Assembly: GCA_000727475.1 (NCBI GenBank)
Contig: KL647288.1
Span: 7,405,414 to 7,469,413, forward strand
Source of the DNA: Sarcocystis neurona
Lineage: Eukaryota; Apicomplexa; Conoidasida; Eucoccidiorida; Sarcocystidae
Reading direction: 5' to 3'
Length of the DNA stretch: 64,000 nt
The position numbers and the translations under genes were made by a program. Below the pieces are notes generated by a model. It saw only the letters and a list, made by a program, of their open reading frames with translations, was not told the origin of the DNA and made no database searches. Positions 49,101 through 60,700 of this stretch are shown here, piece by piece; position 1 is the stretch's first letter, and each line of letters begins with the position of its first letter.

Positions 49101-52100
49101 GTTTAAAAGGCTGCAGCTGACTCTGTCGACACCGTGAGAAGCTACACCAGTGCATGCTCCTGCTTTCCGCAGCAAACGATACAACATACCATATGCCTAC
49201 TTGCGGGTAACGGAGGCCACACGTGGGCCTGTGCAAGCAAGGGAGGGGGGAAAGACGCAGCAGGACACTTAAGAGAGCTTGCAGCCGTCTGAGTAATGCA
49301 TGCAGTGTAAACAGTCAACATATTTGTCAGCAGCAATATCAGCAGCGCGCAGCACTACCTTACCAGCCGCGAGAACTACGCTGCAGCAACGGCGCTTCTC
49401 AGCGACCGTGGAGCAACTCACTCCCAAGAAGACGCCTCCCACCGCCCCACCTGTCCCTCATGCAAAGGAAACGGAGCGGAGGCAAGCGCGACCAGCAGCA
49501 GTCGCTGTCCACAGCGGCAGCGCTCACCAACAGCAGCTCGCTCTGCTTGCAGCAGTGACACTGGCGCGTACGCGCAACAGCAGCCGCAGCAGCGTGAGAT
49601 GCACGAGAAGACACAAACTCGCGAAGCACCCTCTTCACCGGCCGCAGCAGCTGTGACGCAGCAGCTGCAACACAGGCGGCCCAAGAACTAAAAAAAGAGC
49701 CCCTGGTGAATAAAACAGTTGCTCTCTTACCTGGGGGCATCGACGTGTACGTCTGGAGAATGTGGACCACGTCGACCTGCGACAACGCACCGGAGCAAGC
49801 AGCAGCACCATCCACCGTCCACTGTGCAGAACGCTTTTCTATCATAGCAAAGCCTGCAGGCGCGCTGCAGAGCAACACGTGGGAGCAACGCGTCAGAAAA
49901 AGTGCGGGCGACGCCACCTTGGGAGAGCACCCGCCAGGGGCGGCGCACGGAGCAGCAGTAGCAGCAGCAGCAGCAAGGACGCAAAGCACCACGTCACTGC
50001 ACGACCCAGACGTCAACGCACACAACCCGAGAAACACACCATCACGCAGAAGAGACGGCGCCACTTCCTGTGGAGGCGGGGCGCGGGCTGGACGTCCGCT
50101 CTCGTGCACATGGCCGGGTGGCCAGCCAAACGAACGTCAAGGAAAAACTCACTGCTCGAACGTGCAGGACACGGATGAGACGGCGCGGCAGCGCACCGAC
50201 AGCCACGAGATATCGACGACGGAGGACACGGCCAGGACGTCACGCATGAACGGTTCAGCAACGGTACTTCCCCCACTGCCGAAGGACGAAGAAAAAAAGC
50301 AGCAGCAGCGCGCCAGCGGCTGCACGTTGCCCGGCGTACACACCTTCCCGAAACCACCACACGCAGCGCACGGGTTCTCAGCCGCGACGGCCCACGCCCT
50401 TGGCCGTGTGTTGTTTCACTCTCTGGCTGCGGTGTGCCTACGGAATCATATACTGAGACACGGGAGGCAGCCTACCACGCATGTACGCACACATACATGC
50501 AGAGAGAAACAGGGTGAGTCTCTTCATATACAGACAGCCACACTGCATACACTCCGCGACGGCCGCGTACCACCGTCAAGAGAAGAATCTGCAGCACGCA
50601 GAACGCCTACGTGAAAGGGCAAAGCGGGGACCTACTCTAGAGCACGACACTCTGCAAGCGCACGCAGGACACGCATAGATGTAGCCAGGAGGACGCGCGC
50701 ATTCGCGCCACGCACGGCGCACGCATACATAGACTCCGTTTCGAATTTGAATCGAACAGACAGCTGTTTTCGAACGAGGACGCAGCACCCCACATTCCTC
50801 ACCTGCTGCAGATGCTCCACAATCTCGATCGTCGGCTTCAAATGCTCCAGCGCGAAGATGTACAGCAGCTGCTTCTCCAGGGCCTCGACGGACATGTGCT
50901 TCACGTCTGCGTCACATGCAGCAGAGAGACGGACACGTGTGTGCGGCAGCAGCTGGGGAGCAGAACTCACTGACGCATGCAGGGCCACCCTGAACGAGAC
51001 ACTGCCGGACACTGTCCGCTTTTCTCGGTCGGATATGTTGTTGACTTCCACCACGTCAGCGCGTGTCAGCAGGAATACTGCTATGCATGCGCCTCAAGCA
51101 GCAGAGCAGTGGAGCCCCGCGGTTCAAGAGACAGAGCAGAGCGTGTTTCTCAGCAGCACCAGGCAAGCGTCAAATTCGCCTGAGCGGCAACGTCTGCATC
51201 ACCTGCGCCATACAAAGCCGCAGCGGCGGCCGCTACTACGATTGAGCAGTCGCCAGCAGCAGCCCCAGCTCCTGGCACACGAAGCAGCGCAGTTCAGCGC
51301 GGTCACGGCTGCAAGAGAGGCGCGCGTTTTCCACTTTCGCGCGTGTCCACCGGCATCAGGCAACAAGATGAAGCAGCCGTCGACAGTTTCCCTTGATCTA
51401 CTAACCCTTCTCTCCTCCAACACAGCCTTGTTCGCTGAGGGGCGACAAAAAGGTGAAGATCGGCCGGCCGCGACGTATACACCGCCCTCGTTTCAGTGAA
51501 AGTTCACATGAGCATACTCCCTTAAAATGTTCCTGGCGTGCGCACCGGGTGACAGGGGCACACGCAAATAGAGAGAAACATCGCAGAGAACGGTTTTGAC
51601 GTGTTTTGTTTGTACCAGCTCGTGCCGTGCAGGCACAGACATACTAACCCACTACGCGCAGAGAGGTGCGCCACCCTACCGGCCACTCCACAACTCAAGT
51701 TCCACAATTCTGTAGAAGTTGTGTTGACACACCCCACAAGGGACGGCCTAAATACGTGTAGATGCAAACAGATATACTGACTTACATACACAGAGAGAGA
51801 GAGACAGACACCCATGTACACAGCTAGATTCACATATACATGTATACATACGTGACGTACCACAGATGTGTCCAGAACACATGCAACCCGCATGCGACAC
51901 GTTTTGACGTGCACAAAAATAGGTATGTGCACGCATATATGAATATATGTACACGCGTGTTGGTATCCGTTACACGCGAACACACAGATGCAATGGTATG
52001 TTGTGCAGAACCTGGGGAGACCTGTACGTCTGTGCCGGGAACTTCCTACATTGACGTGAACGGGGAACATATACAGCGACTCAAAAAGTTCTCCCTGTCC

Positions 52101-52406
52101 TGGGAGAAAAGAGTGTAGACACCTGCAGGCACATGCGTTGATATAAACAAGAAAGAATGAGTTCCGCGGAAGCTCCGCGGATGCACAGACGGACAGAGAG
52201 ACGCAAACAAGACAGAACAAATACCTTTGTAGCGTTCTCGGATTTGTAGAAACTTCTTTGCCCGAGTGAGGGCATTCAGCACGCCTAGCGAGCCACTGCC
52301 ACGTTCAAGTTTCGCTTGTTGGTTGCCAGCAGGAAACGGCTGCACGCGACGCGGAAGCAGCACACACAGTAGTCGACGCATGCAGGCGCAGCACTTTCTC
52401 TGCCGA
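37116..52406 (-). CDS. Giant low-complexity protein with helical islands, 3' part
   Basis: Function unknown. Phase-compatible exons: 52406-52225, 50906-50803, 50067-49731, 49017-40787 and 39548-37116 (TAA), together at least 3,760 residues. The first three exons are ordinary helical sequence: GSLGVLNALTRAKKFLQIRE, then MSVEALEKQLLYIFALEHLK, then VDVVHILQTYTSMPPG running over the junction into WDWVAYQQQQDRLLASK. This pattern recalls the helical repeats of apicomplexan RAP/FASTK-like organellar RNA-binding proteins, but no RAP domain is seen. The 8.2-kb exon is mostly Ser/Ala/Gly/Gln runs with islands: FSGQWVQLLSKLVLRRDELL, YEMGYSVTFSLGFVYGRLYP, EVKRLFDSQLLCAPWV, and at its end DDEEFLLRVALEK. 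That joins LERCFTTHGERFDLPWLDRR in the last exon, which is otherwise Gln/Glu-rich. The 49017 exon has no in-frame ATG near its 5' end, so upstream exons are required. The 1.2-kb intron at 39549-40786 holds TA/GATA repeats. Confidence 0.55.
40150..40274. repeat. TA-rich and GATA microsatellite in an intron
   Basis: TATA/TACA-rich sequence passes into GTAT repeats and then five copies of AGAT. It lies in the intron between the 8.2-kb and 2.4-kb exons of the large minus-strand gene. Confidence 0.85.
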
Positions 52407-53413
52407 CTGCACCAAACGAAAGGAAGGCTCTGCCTAAGAACTCTAGACAGCGGACCAGTCGCCGCGGCTCACAAAACTGCAGCAAAGAGGAACGTGTGGG
52501 GGACCGAACCACCCCCACCATCACATGCAACGTAGCTAGACGCTCTACGCACAGGCGCAGCGCCGCGGCTCCTGTCCCAGCCGCATACCACTTTTGTGCA
52601 GGGACGCACGGCAATACCTCCTTCAAGTGCAGTCTCGAGGTCACGCCGAGTATCGCAGGCAAATTGCCTCTATTCCACACACCTGGCTATACACAGACAC
52701 GTAGACTTTATGCGTGTACTCTTCGCATACAAGACGATCCAGAAAGCGGGCGCAGCAGTCGCGTGGAAGATCGACTGTGGTCACTAACACCTCACCTACG
52801 GCGGCAGCACGCGCCTGCTGGAGGAAGCACTTCACACGTGCGCACGTTTCCTATTGAAGGGAAGAGAATGCCGACATTCGAACGCAGACAACGCACCACT
52901 GTGTGCTGCATTATCCCCCACGCAAGCGAAACTGCTGAAGCTCATGCAGTCCACCGGCGGACGCCGTGTGTCACTTCTGCTGGACTACACATGCTGCCAC
53001 ATCGATTAATACTTCATGCGCCTACCGTACATTCGAAGTGCTGCAAGTGTACAAGTGTACTTGTGCAGCTGCAACTATACTTGGTTGACCGTTGCTACAA
53101 AGAAACAATAGACGTGAGACGCCTGAAACAAGTTGGACGAAAACAGCGCTCATGGCTGAGCGGCGTCCGTACACCCGAGAACTACATGTCAGCACACGAA
53201 CCTTAGAGACAAACAGGAACACTCGTGTGTGCATGCGTATCTCCGCATGCCTGATTGCATGCAGTTGTGTCGAGCAGTCCGCCTGACTGTCCAGAGAGTA
53301 CTCACACAGACACCGCAGGCACACACAATACGCTTGCAGCGGTACAGGCGCGCGCCTTTGTGGCGCATTTCCATGTGTTGCGGTGTATGTACACCGGAAC
53401 GTGTGCGCGATAC

Positions 53414-53718
53414 CAGCGGCTTCGTGACCCTCCAGTTGCAGATGGAGAACTTCAAATCCTCGAGATTCTGCACGACAAATAAATCGGCCACGTGAGGCGG
53501 CTCTGTCGCTCCGGATACGTCGGAGTTGCAGTGGCAAATGCGGGAGAGTACGTCTGCTGCTCGCTGCTGCATGTGTCCCCGATGTACACAGCTCAGAAAT
53601 AGGGCGTCCCTCGTCGCCTCCGTCATTCGCTCTGCAAGCAGCACCAGCGGCCCGCACAGACGATTCTTATCTGCATCCACCGTCGCAGCGCAGTAGCGCA
53701 GAAGCGGCAGGAACACCA
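53414..53718 (-). CDS. Helical exon, probably of the same large minus-strand gene
   Basis: An open minus-strand frame ends at a GTATCG donor after 53414 and reads FLPLLRYCAATVDADKNRL, then LVLLAERMTEATRDALFLS, AADVLSRICHC, and near the end LEDLKFSICNWRVTKPL. The texture is alpha-helical repeat, matching the exons at 49.7-52.4 kb. The 5' splice boundary (perhaps 53719) is weak because no pyrimidine tract precedes it. It ends in phase 0, while the exon at 52406 needs phase 2, so at least one small exon between them is missing; candidates lie at about 52.63-52.81 kb. Confidence 0.45.
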
Positions 53719-54753
53719 CTCGGCCGCAGTCGTTGCAGCAGTTTTGCCGCAAAAGCAGTCACATACCAGTTGCGACAGCAACAGCACACTGGGGGCACGT
53801 ACGCAGCGACCAGACGCACGGCGCCAGCAGCACCGCAGTACCCGCTGCTCAGCACAGGCGCGTGGCGCAGCAGCCACAGGCCAGGACAACGCGCGCCGGC
53901 AGCGGTCCGCACGAGCAGCTGCAGTAGGTTCGCAGCGACCGAGGGAACTACTACGTCGGTGTGTGAGGCTAGAAGACGTCCTCACACCCGGTACGCAGCG
54001 CTGACGCAGACGCAAGGGCAGGGCCGGCGGCACGGCAGGCGGTTTAACAACGCTGTACCGAACACAGTGCAGAGAAATACACATTTGTACACATACACAC
54101 CTGAATATCCACGGTGGAAATCTGTCAAATGCATAATTAATCTCTTCCTTAACACAATATATATGCGGGTATGCGCACTTCCAATATGCGGGCCCCCCGC
54201 CTGACCAGCCGGCGTCCCCACGCCGACTACCGTCTTAGGTGTATGTGTGCTGCTGGCGTGTACGTCTGCGTGAGCTCCACACGCACGCCCACCTCCAGTC
54301 TCTTTGGGCAGCAACAGACCATAAAGACCAGGACAACTTCGCAGCCCACATCTACCCGGCCCGACAACACCACTACTAGAAAGCAGCTGAATCGTCTGCA
54401 GACTCGGATATACGCATAGACTGGTGAGGACCCCTGCAGCACCACGTCCTATGTCGGTGACAGGAAGAGTTGCGATAGTCCTCTGTGCAGGCTTCCGGCC
54501 TGCATCTGACTTCTACAAGGTGGGCCACAGAGAAGTCAGTATGGAGCTGCAACAGCAACACGCGTTTGTACTATGTGCTTGGAGCTGCTGCATTAAGCGA
54601 CAGCAGGAGCAGGCCTCTGCGCCCAGGGACTGCAGCGCGCACAAACGGAACTGCTGTGAGACGCTGCAGCAGCACACAAGACGTGTGTTGCACCGGGCTG
54701 TCGCAGTCGCCGACACAGCAGCAGCGCAGCTATGATCGACTGGTTGCACGTAC

Positions 54754-57700
54754 TGCAGCGAATTTCTTCGGCAAAATCCATGACCACCCGGCCGGGTTGG
54801 TACTTGTTCTGCATGCGGAATCGCCACCAGCACAGCAAGTTGTGTCGCGGGCAAAAAGGCTGCACTGGCCCCTCGTACCAGTGAGGGTACTTCTCTGCAG
54901 CAAACGCACGACACGACCAACAGCAGACGCAGCACGGGAGGGTCACTCCCAGAAGCAACACGCACACACCAGAGCAGCCGTCGGCACCGGCGTCTAGCGA
55001 AGCAGCAACACACAGCTGCGCAGCAGGAGAACCAGAGGAACCAGCAGGCGGGGGAACGTCGCAACCGACCCAACAGTGACAGCGAACAGAAACGGCAGAG
55101 ACACGCCACGCGACGGCGCCGGAGAAACAGCAGCGTCGACGAAACTAACGAGACGGCCACCATACCAGGCCCACATACCAGCAACGGCCTCCCCACAAGA
55201 GGACGGCCTGCACACACTTGACGGATGAGGCCACGGAACCTGCAGCAGCACACCCGACGATTCTGACGCGAAGGACCGCGCGCGCAGCAGCAGCACCTGG
55301 AGCGGCAGCGGCCACGGCAGAAGTGGCCCGACCGAGCAGAAAGCGGCCACATTCACATAGTCAAGCGTCGCCGCGTGCGAACGTCAACCTGCCGTTTTCG
55401 TCAGAAGCCTTCGCACACCTCAACGCAAGGATCCTCACATGCCTGGTCGGACCACCGCAGCGCACACAGATTAGCTTGGATAGGAATGTTCACCACACAG
55501 TCTCCACAGAGCTGTAAGGCTTGACTCTTGCCCACACACTGCCGTGGTCTGGGGTGCGTTCGAGCTGTCGCAGGCGTCACGGAGAAACGGAAACACGGCT
55601 TCTCTTCGCTACGCACCAGCAGCCGAGGAGCGGCACACACAGCCTCCTTCCAAATCCACCACCTCAGAGACCCCGCGTCGCACCGGCAGGGGACCTCACC
55701 TCCGCAGATACACACAAACATGCGGGAGCCCGCACAGAGACGTGTGTTCCTGCATGCCCAGGCCCAGTCCAGTCCAGGCGGAACGAAACACCTGTTCTTC
55801 CTGTCGTCGTGCGCCTCTGCACACCCGTCTGGTCAGCTGCATGCATGTGTTTCTTTCACGGGCCAAAGAAACATGCCTGAGCAGAGAGGTCGCGACGTGT
55901 GTCTGAGCAGAAACTTCTGTGTCCGTCTCTGTCTCCTATGCTGCCACGTGTCCCCGAACCTGCGCAGATGCACGTGAGCCCGGCGGCTGTCGGCAGTTCG
56001 TCCGTGCTCGAACACATACGCTTGCAGGACTGTGCCTCCTCTCCACAGACAAAAAGATGTGCGTACACACCGGTGAAGGTTCATCCCGCTTGCAGCACAC
56101 GGGTCATCCATGCACACACCGGGACACGTGTCTCTGTCTCTTTTCTACACACTCGCATGCTGTTCGCATGCCACGCACGTACGGACACCCAGAAGGACAC
56201 AGGGGATAAGAACGACTGAGATGCCTCCGCCGCAGGAGCGAAGCGGGGAGCGAAGAGGAGGAGAAGAAGAATTCGAATGCGTGTGAAGCGGAAGCACGAA
56301 AACAGGAAGATGCGGTGCTCACATGGCAAGAAGAGATACAGGAGCGCCTGGCGACCAAGCAGGACACCGAGGTGAGCCACACTTACCGCGGTCGCTTTCG
56401 TTCTGCCTGACTAGAACAGCAAGAGCTGCTTTGTAGGCACTGGTTTCCCCGCTTTTGTTGGCTTCCGCGGTGGGAGGAGCTGCCGCGACTTCGCCTGTGC
56501 TGCTGCTGCCGTCCGCGTCACTGGTGGTCGCGGCGCTGCTGCTGCTGCTGCGTCGAGTGACAACAGTAAACGGGGGGCGCGCGCTCGGTCGCCCGCCTTC
56601 CGGTGGCTGAGAAGTCGCTGGTTTCTGCGTCTCCTCCTTCACCTCTGGCGCGTCGAGCTCTGCGGCTTCTGCGGTCAAGTCCCGCGTTGCTGCTTCGGCG
56701 GGCGCCGCCCCCACAGGCCCCGCCGGTGCTGTCGTCGTTGATATTGCTGCTGTTGGTGCTGCTGCCGCTTTGGCTGCAGCTTCCGGACTAGCAGCTACGC
56801 TGGCCTGCAGACCAGCATAGAGTGAACGCGACCGCGTCTGAAACGTGTGACTCGGCTTCTGCGGTGCTGCTGCTATTCCCAAAGTTGTTGCGGGCGCCGC
56901 TGCTGCGGATGTCGCTCCTGCCGCCTCGGCGTCGTGAGGGGTGTCCGTCACAGCAGGCGGCACGGACGCGTCACTGCCGCTAGCCGACACCGCAGCCGCA
57001 GAGGCGGCCGCTTGCACCGGGGCAGCAGCACTGCTGCTGGACAGCTGCAGCTGCTGCTGCTGCTGCGCAGACCTTCTCCTACTGCTCATCCGAGTACTCA
57101 TTGTGACCAACTGTGACGGTGCTGCACTACGGCCTACCGCAGTGGCTGGAGTGGTAACAGGAGCAGCAGTCACAGCAGCGGTGGCAGCAGCAGCGCCACC
57201 GCTGCTTCTTAAACCTCTTCCTTCGACGGCACCGGGAGCCGCTGTGGCACCTGTAGTTGCTGCTGCTGCTGCTGTCGGTGCGCGACCGAGACTGCTGCTC
57301 CCGCTGCTTCGTGTGCCGAGACTACGGCGCCCTAAAAACAATTTTTCCTGCCATAGCAAACGATTTTTGAGGCGGTTGCTGCTGCGCTGCATCACTTGCA
57401 AAGTGCCGCCAGTTGTTTCTGACCTCTCTTTTGCATGCATGCCTTCTTCGTCTCCCCCCTCTGTTGCCCCAGTGTTGCTGCTGCCCGTTCCACCACCTTG
57501 TCTGCGCCGCTGCTCGCGGCTCCCTGACGCGTCGTCCTCTACTGCTGCTGTGTGGGGAACTTTGGCTGACGTTGCGTCCGCTGTTTTGGTTGATGCTGTC
57601 TCCCCTGTTTTCACCGTAGAAACTTCTGTTCCTTTGGCGGTACCGGCGTCTGCTGTTTTGACCGCTGCGGCCGTCAACGACCTGCTGCTGCATCTAGCGG

Positions 57701-60700
57701 CGACTCGAACAAGAGGCGGTGCCTCTGCAAGGCTGGTGTCCTCTTCTTTCGCGGTTCCCCCATACTTACTGCTGCTGCATGTGCTGCTTGCACTGCTGCT
57801 GTACGTGCCCCTTCGGCTATTCTGCTGCTGCTGCGGTGCGTCCACCGAGACTCCTTCCTCCTTTATTCCAGAGGCGGCGGCAGCTCGCTCCTCCGGTATT
57901 CCCAGCGTACCTCTCCGTCTCCTACCTAATAATACTCCTTCTAGCAAGCCGCTGCCTCCGCAGTAGCTCGACGACCGTCCAGGCGGCTGCTGTTCCTGCG
58001 GCGGAGGTCCTTCACTCTTTTTCTCCTCCTCCTCCTCCTCCGCGTGTACCTCATCCTCGCTGCTGCTGCTGCTCACGTTCCCGCTAGCCGTTCCCCGCCG
58101 CTTAACGAGCGGCTGCTGTTGCCTTAAGCTGCTGCCGCCGCTGCTCAGCTGCTGCCCTTCGGACGCGTGTCTCCCACGTGTTGCACAGCCCATCACCGCT
58201 GCAGCCCCGAGCGCCTTTGTCACATCCGGAGAAGTCTGCTGCTGCTCGTCTACACCCAGTTCTCCGGCCGGCGACGCTGCGGGCGCAGCTGCCGACAGGC
58301 TTCCTGACGTACCTCCTGCTGCTGAAGGCAGCGCTACGGCTGGTGCTTGCGTGTGGCTCGCTGCGGTGACCCCCAACACTGGCGCAATCGCTGCTGCGCA
58401 GCGACGCCGCGTTCGGGCGCCATCGGTTTCAGTTCCTGCTCTTGACGAAAAAAACGCCGCTTGTGGCAGTGTCCCTCCTTCATCTTCAGGTGGCGCTGCA
58501 GTGGCGGCGGCTGCGGTCGCTGCTGGTGCAGCAGCTGCTGTAGGTGCTGCTGTCGCAGATGCAGCTGGTGCAGATGCTGCTGCTGCTGCTCCAGGTGCTG
58601 TTGATGCACCTTCCGCACCTCCAGTTTTCTCGAGTGGCATTCCTCTTCTTCTACGGAACAGCCGGAAGGGAGTGGAAAACCGCCGAGACAAAGGTCGCAT
58701 GTGTTTGCGAAGATTTGCAGCAGCTGCTGCCCGGCCCCTCGCGTACTCCGCCGTGCGTGCTGCTGCTGCTGCTGCTCGATCCCTATAGCATTCGCCTTTG
58801 CTTTGTTGGTTCTCCTTCTGTTCATCGGTGGTACCTTGTGTCAGCCCCGAGGCTCCTGCTGCACTTCCTTCCGAATCCCCGACGTTCTTCTTACTCGGCG
58901 GAGGCGTGGGGCTGCCCTCAGTTATAGGCGACGGCCTGTCTCTGCTGCTGCCCCGGCTGCTGCTGCTGCGGCTGCTCAGAGAGCTACGCGTTCTCCGCCT
59001 CCTTCGCAGCAAGTAGTCATCAGAGCAGCTTGTTGCTGGTCTGCAAGTAGCTTCCGCTGCAGCAGACGCCGCCCTTCGAGAAGCACCATTTGAGCTGTCG
59101 CTGCGTCTGCTACCGAAAGAGCGGTAATGCCGGCAGCTTCTTCCGCCGACCAACGCTGCTGCCCCGCTCCTACTGCGACTACTGCCAGCAGCCGTTTCAC
59201 CCGCAGAGGCAATAGGCAGCTGCTGTTGCTGCGGATCGTCCTCCGGGCTGTCCCTGGCGTGCTTCTCTTTGTCCTCAACAAGACATGCTGCCGCAGCTCT
59301 CCCCACACCTCCTGCTGTCACCGATCCGTCCGCCGTTTTCCTCCGGGTGGCCAAGCGATTGCCACGCGTCAGCGGCGAGGCAGCTCTTGCTCCTCCTCCT
59401 CCGGTGTTCTGCCCCTCGCCGTGCTCCTCATGTTCCACTCGGTCATCTTCCGCAGCAACCCTGGCAGCGCCGTCCTCCTGCTCTTTTTCCACTACCTGCT
59501 GCAGCTGCTCTTTTTCACCGGCGCCAGCAGCATCTCTGGCACCGCCACCCGTAACGTCTTTGGCACTGCCACCCACCCCATCTTTGAGACCACCACCCGC
59601 AGCACCACCTGTCGGTTCCTCCTGCTGTGATGACGAGGACTCCAACGCCGTGCCCCTTTCGCTGCAACTACTCTCTTCCAGAACACTATTGCCGCTGCTC
59701 TGCTGGTCCTTGATTTCCTGCAGTCGACGGCTTGCGCGGCGTCCAACCCGCTGGACTGCGCTGCGCGCTACTTCCCCAGTCAACGGGCTGTCCTCCACCG
59801 GAAGGGACGCATGGGCAGCAGCAGTGCCAGCGACTCTCGCTGGTGGTGGTCCTGCGCGGGCCGCCTGAACTGCGTGCTGTCCGCCGACAGCAGCAGTTTT
59901 CACACCAGAATCTGAAGCAGCAGAGCCACCCGCAGCAACGGCGTTGCTACGTGTACTACAAATATTGCCTCGACCGGCGTATACAGCCGCGCCTTCGTCT
60001 TCCTTGTCTGAGTGCTCCCTGACAAAATTCGTACTTTCCTCCTCGTCGGCACCTGCCCCCCCATTGCCGCGGGTGCTCTGGCTATCGCTGCTGCTGCTGC
60101 AGTTGTTCTCGCTCGTGCCTTCGCTGTTGCTGACAGATTGACAGCAACTGCTGGAGCCCGGACTTTCCTTGGTACCTCTGTGACTCTCGTTGCTCGTTCC
60201 ACGGTTCGCGCTATTACTGCTGCTTCCTCTCTCCATATCTTCGGTTCGCTCTGGCCCCCCATGACCTGCTATCGCCCTCACAAACCCCCCCTCTTCCACC
60301 CGCAAGGGTGTCGCGCCGCTGTTGATGCTTCGACCACCGCTTGCACTGCTGCGACCGGTGCCGCCCCTTGCTGGTGCTCTTGATAGCTCCTCCTTTTGCT
60401 GCTGTTGATGCAGCAGTGTCTCTCCTACTGTGGCGTCTGGGCCCGCTCCGTCAGAGTCGCTTTTCCCAGTGTTCCTTCCTCCACCGAGGTGCGGCCTGCT
60501 GCTGCTACCGCCCACAGCTTCCGAGCTACTCCGACCAGTCTCTCTGCTTCCGCTGCTCGTCACGCGCCACCTACCACTGCTGTAGCTGCTGCTTGAGACA
60601 TCCGTGCTACGGCTTTCGCCGGCGACAGAGTTCTGCTTGCTGCCGCTGCCGGTGCTCACAGCACTGCCGTTACTTTTGCTGTTGCTGCTGCTAACACTCT

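Noticed and set aside
49706..50614. 302-residue plus-strand open frame
   Set aside because: It overlaps a minus-strand exon with good splice sites and in-phase neighbours, has no domain, and lies partly across minus-strand introns. Long antisense frames are common in this GC-rich repeat DNA.
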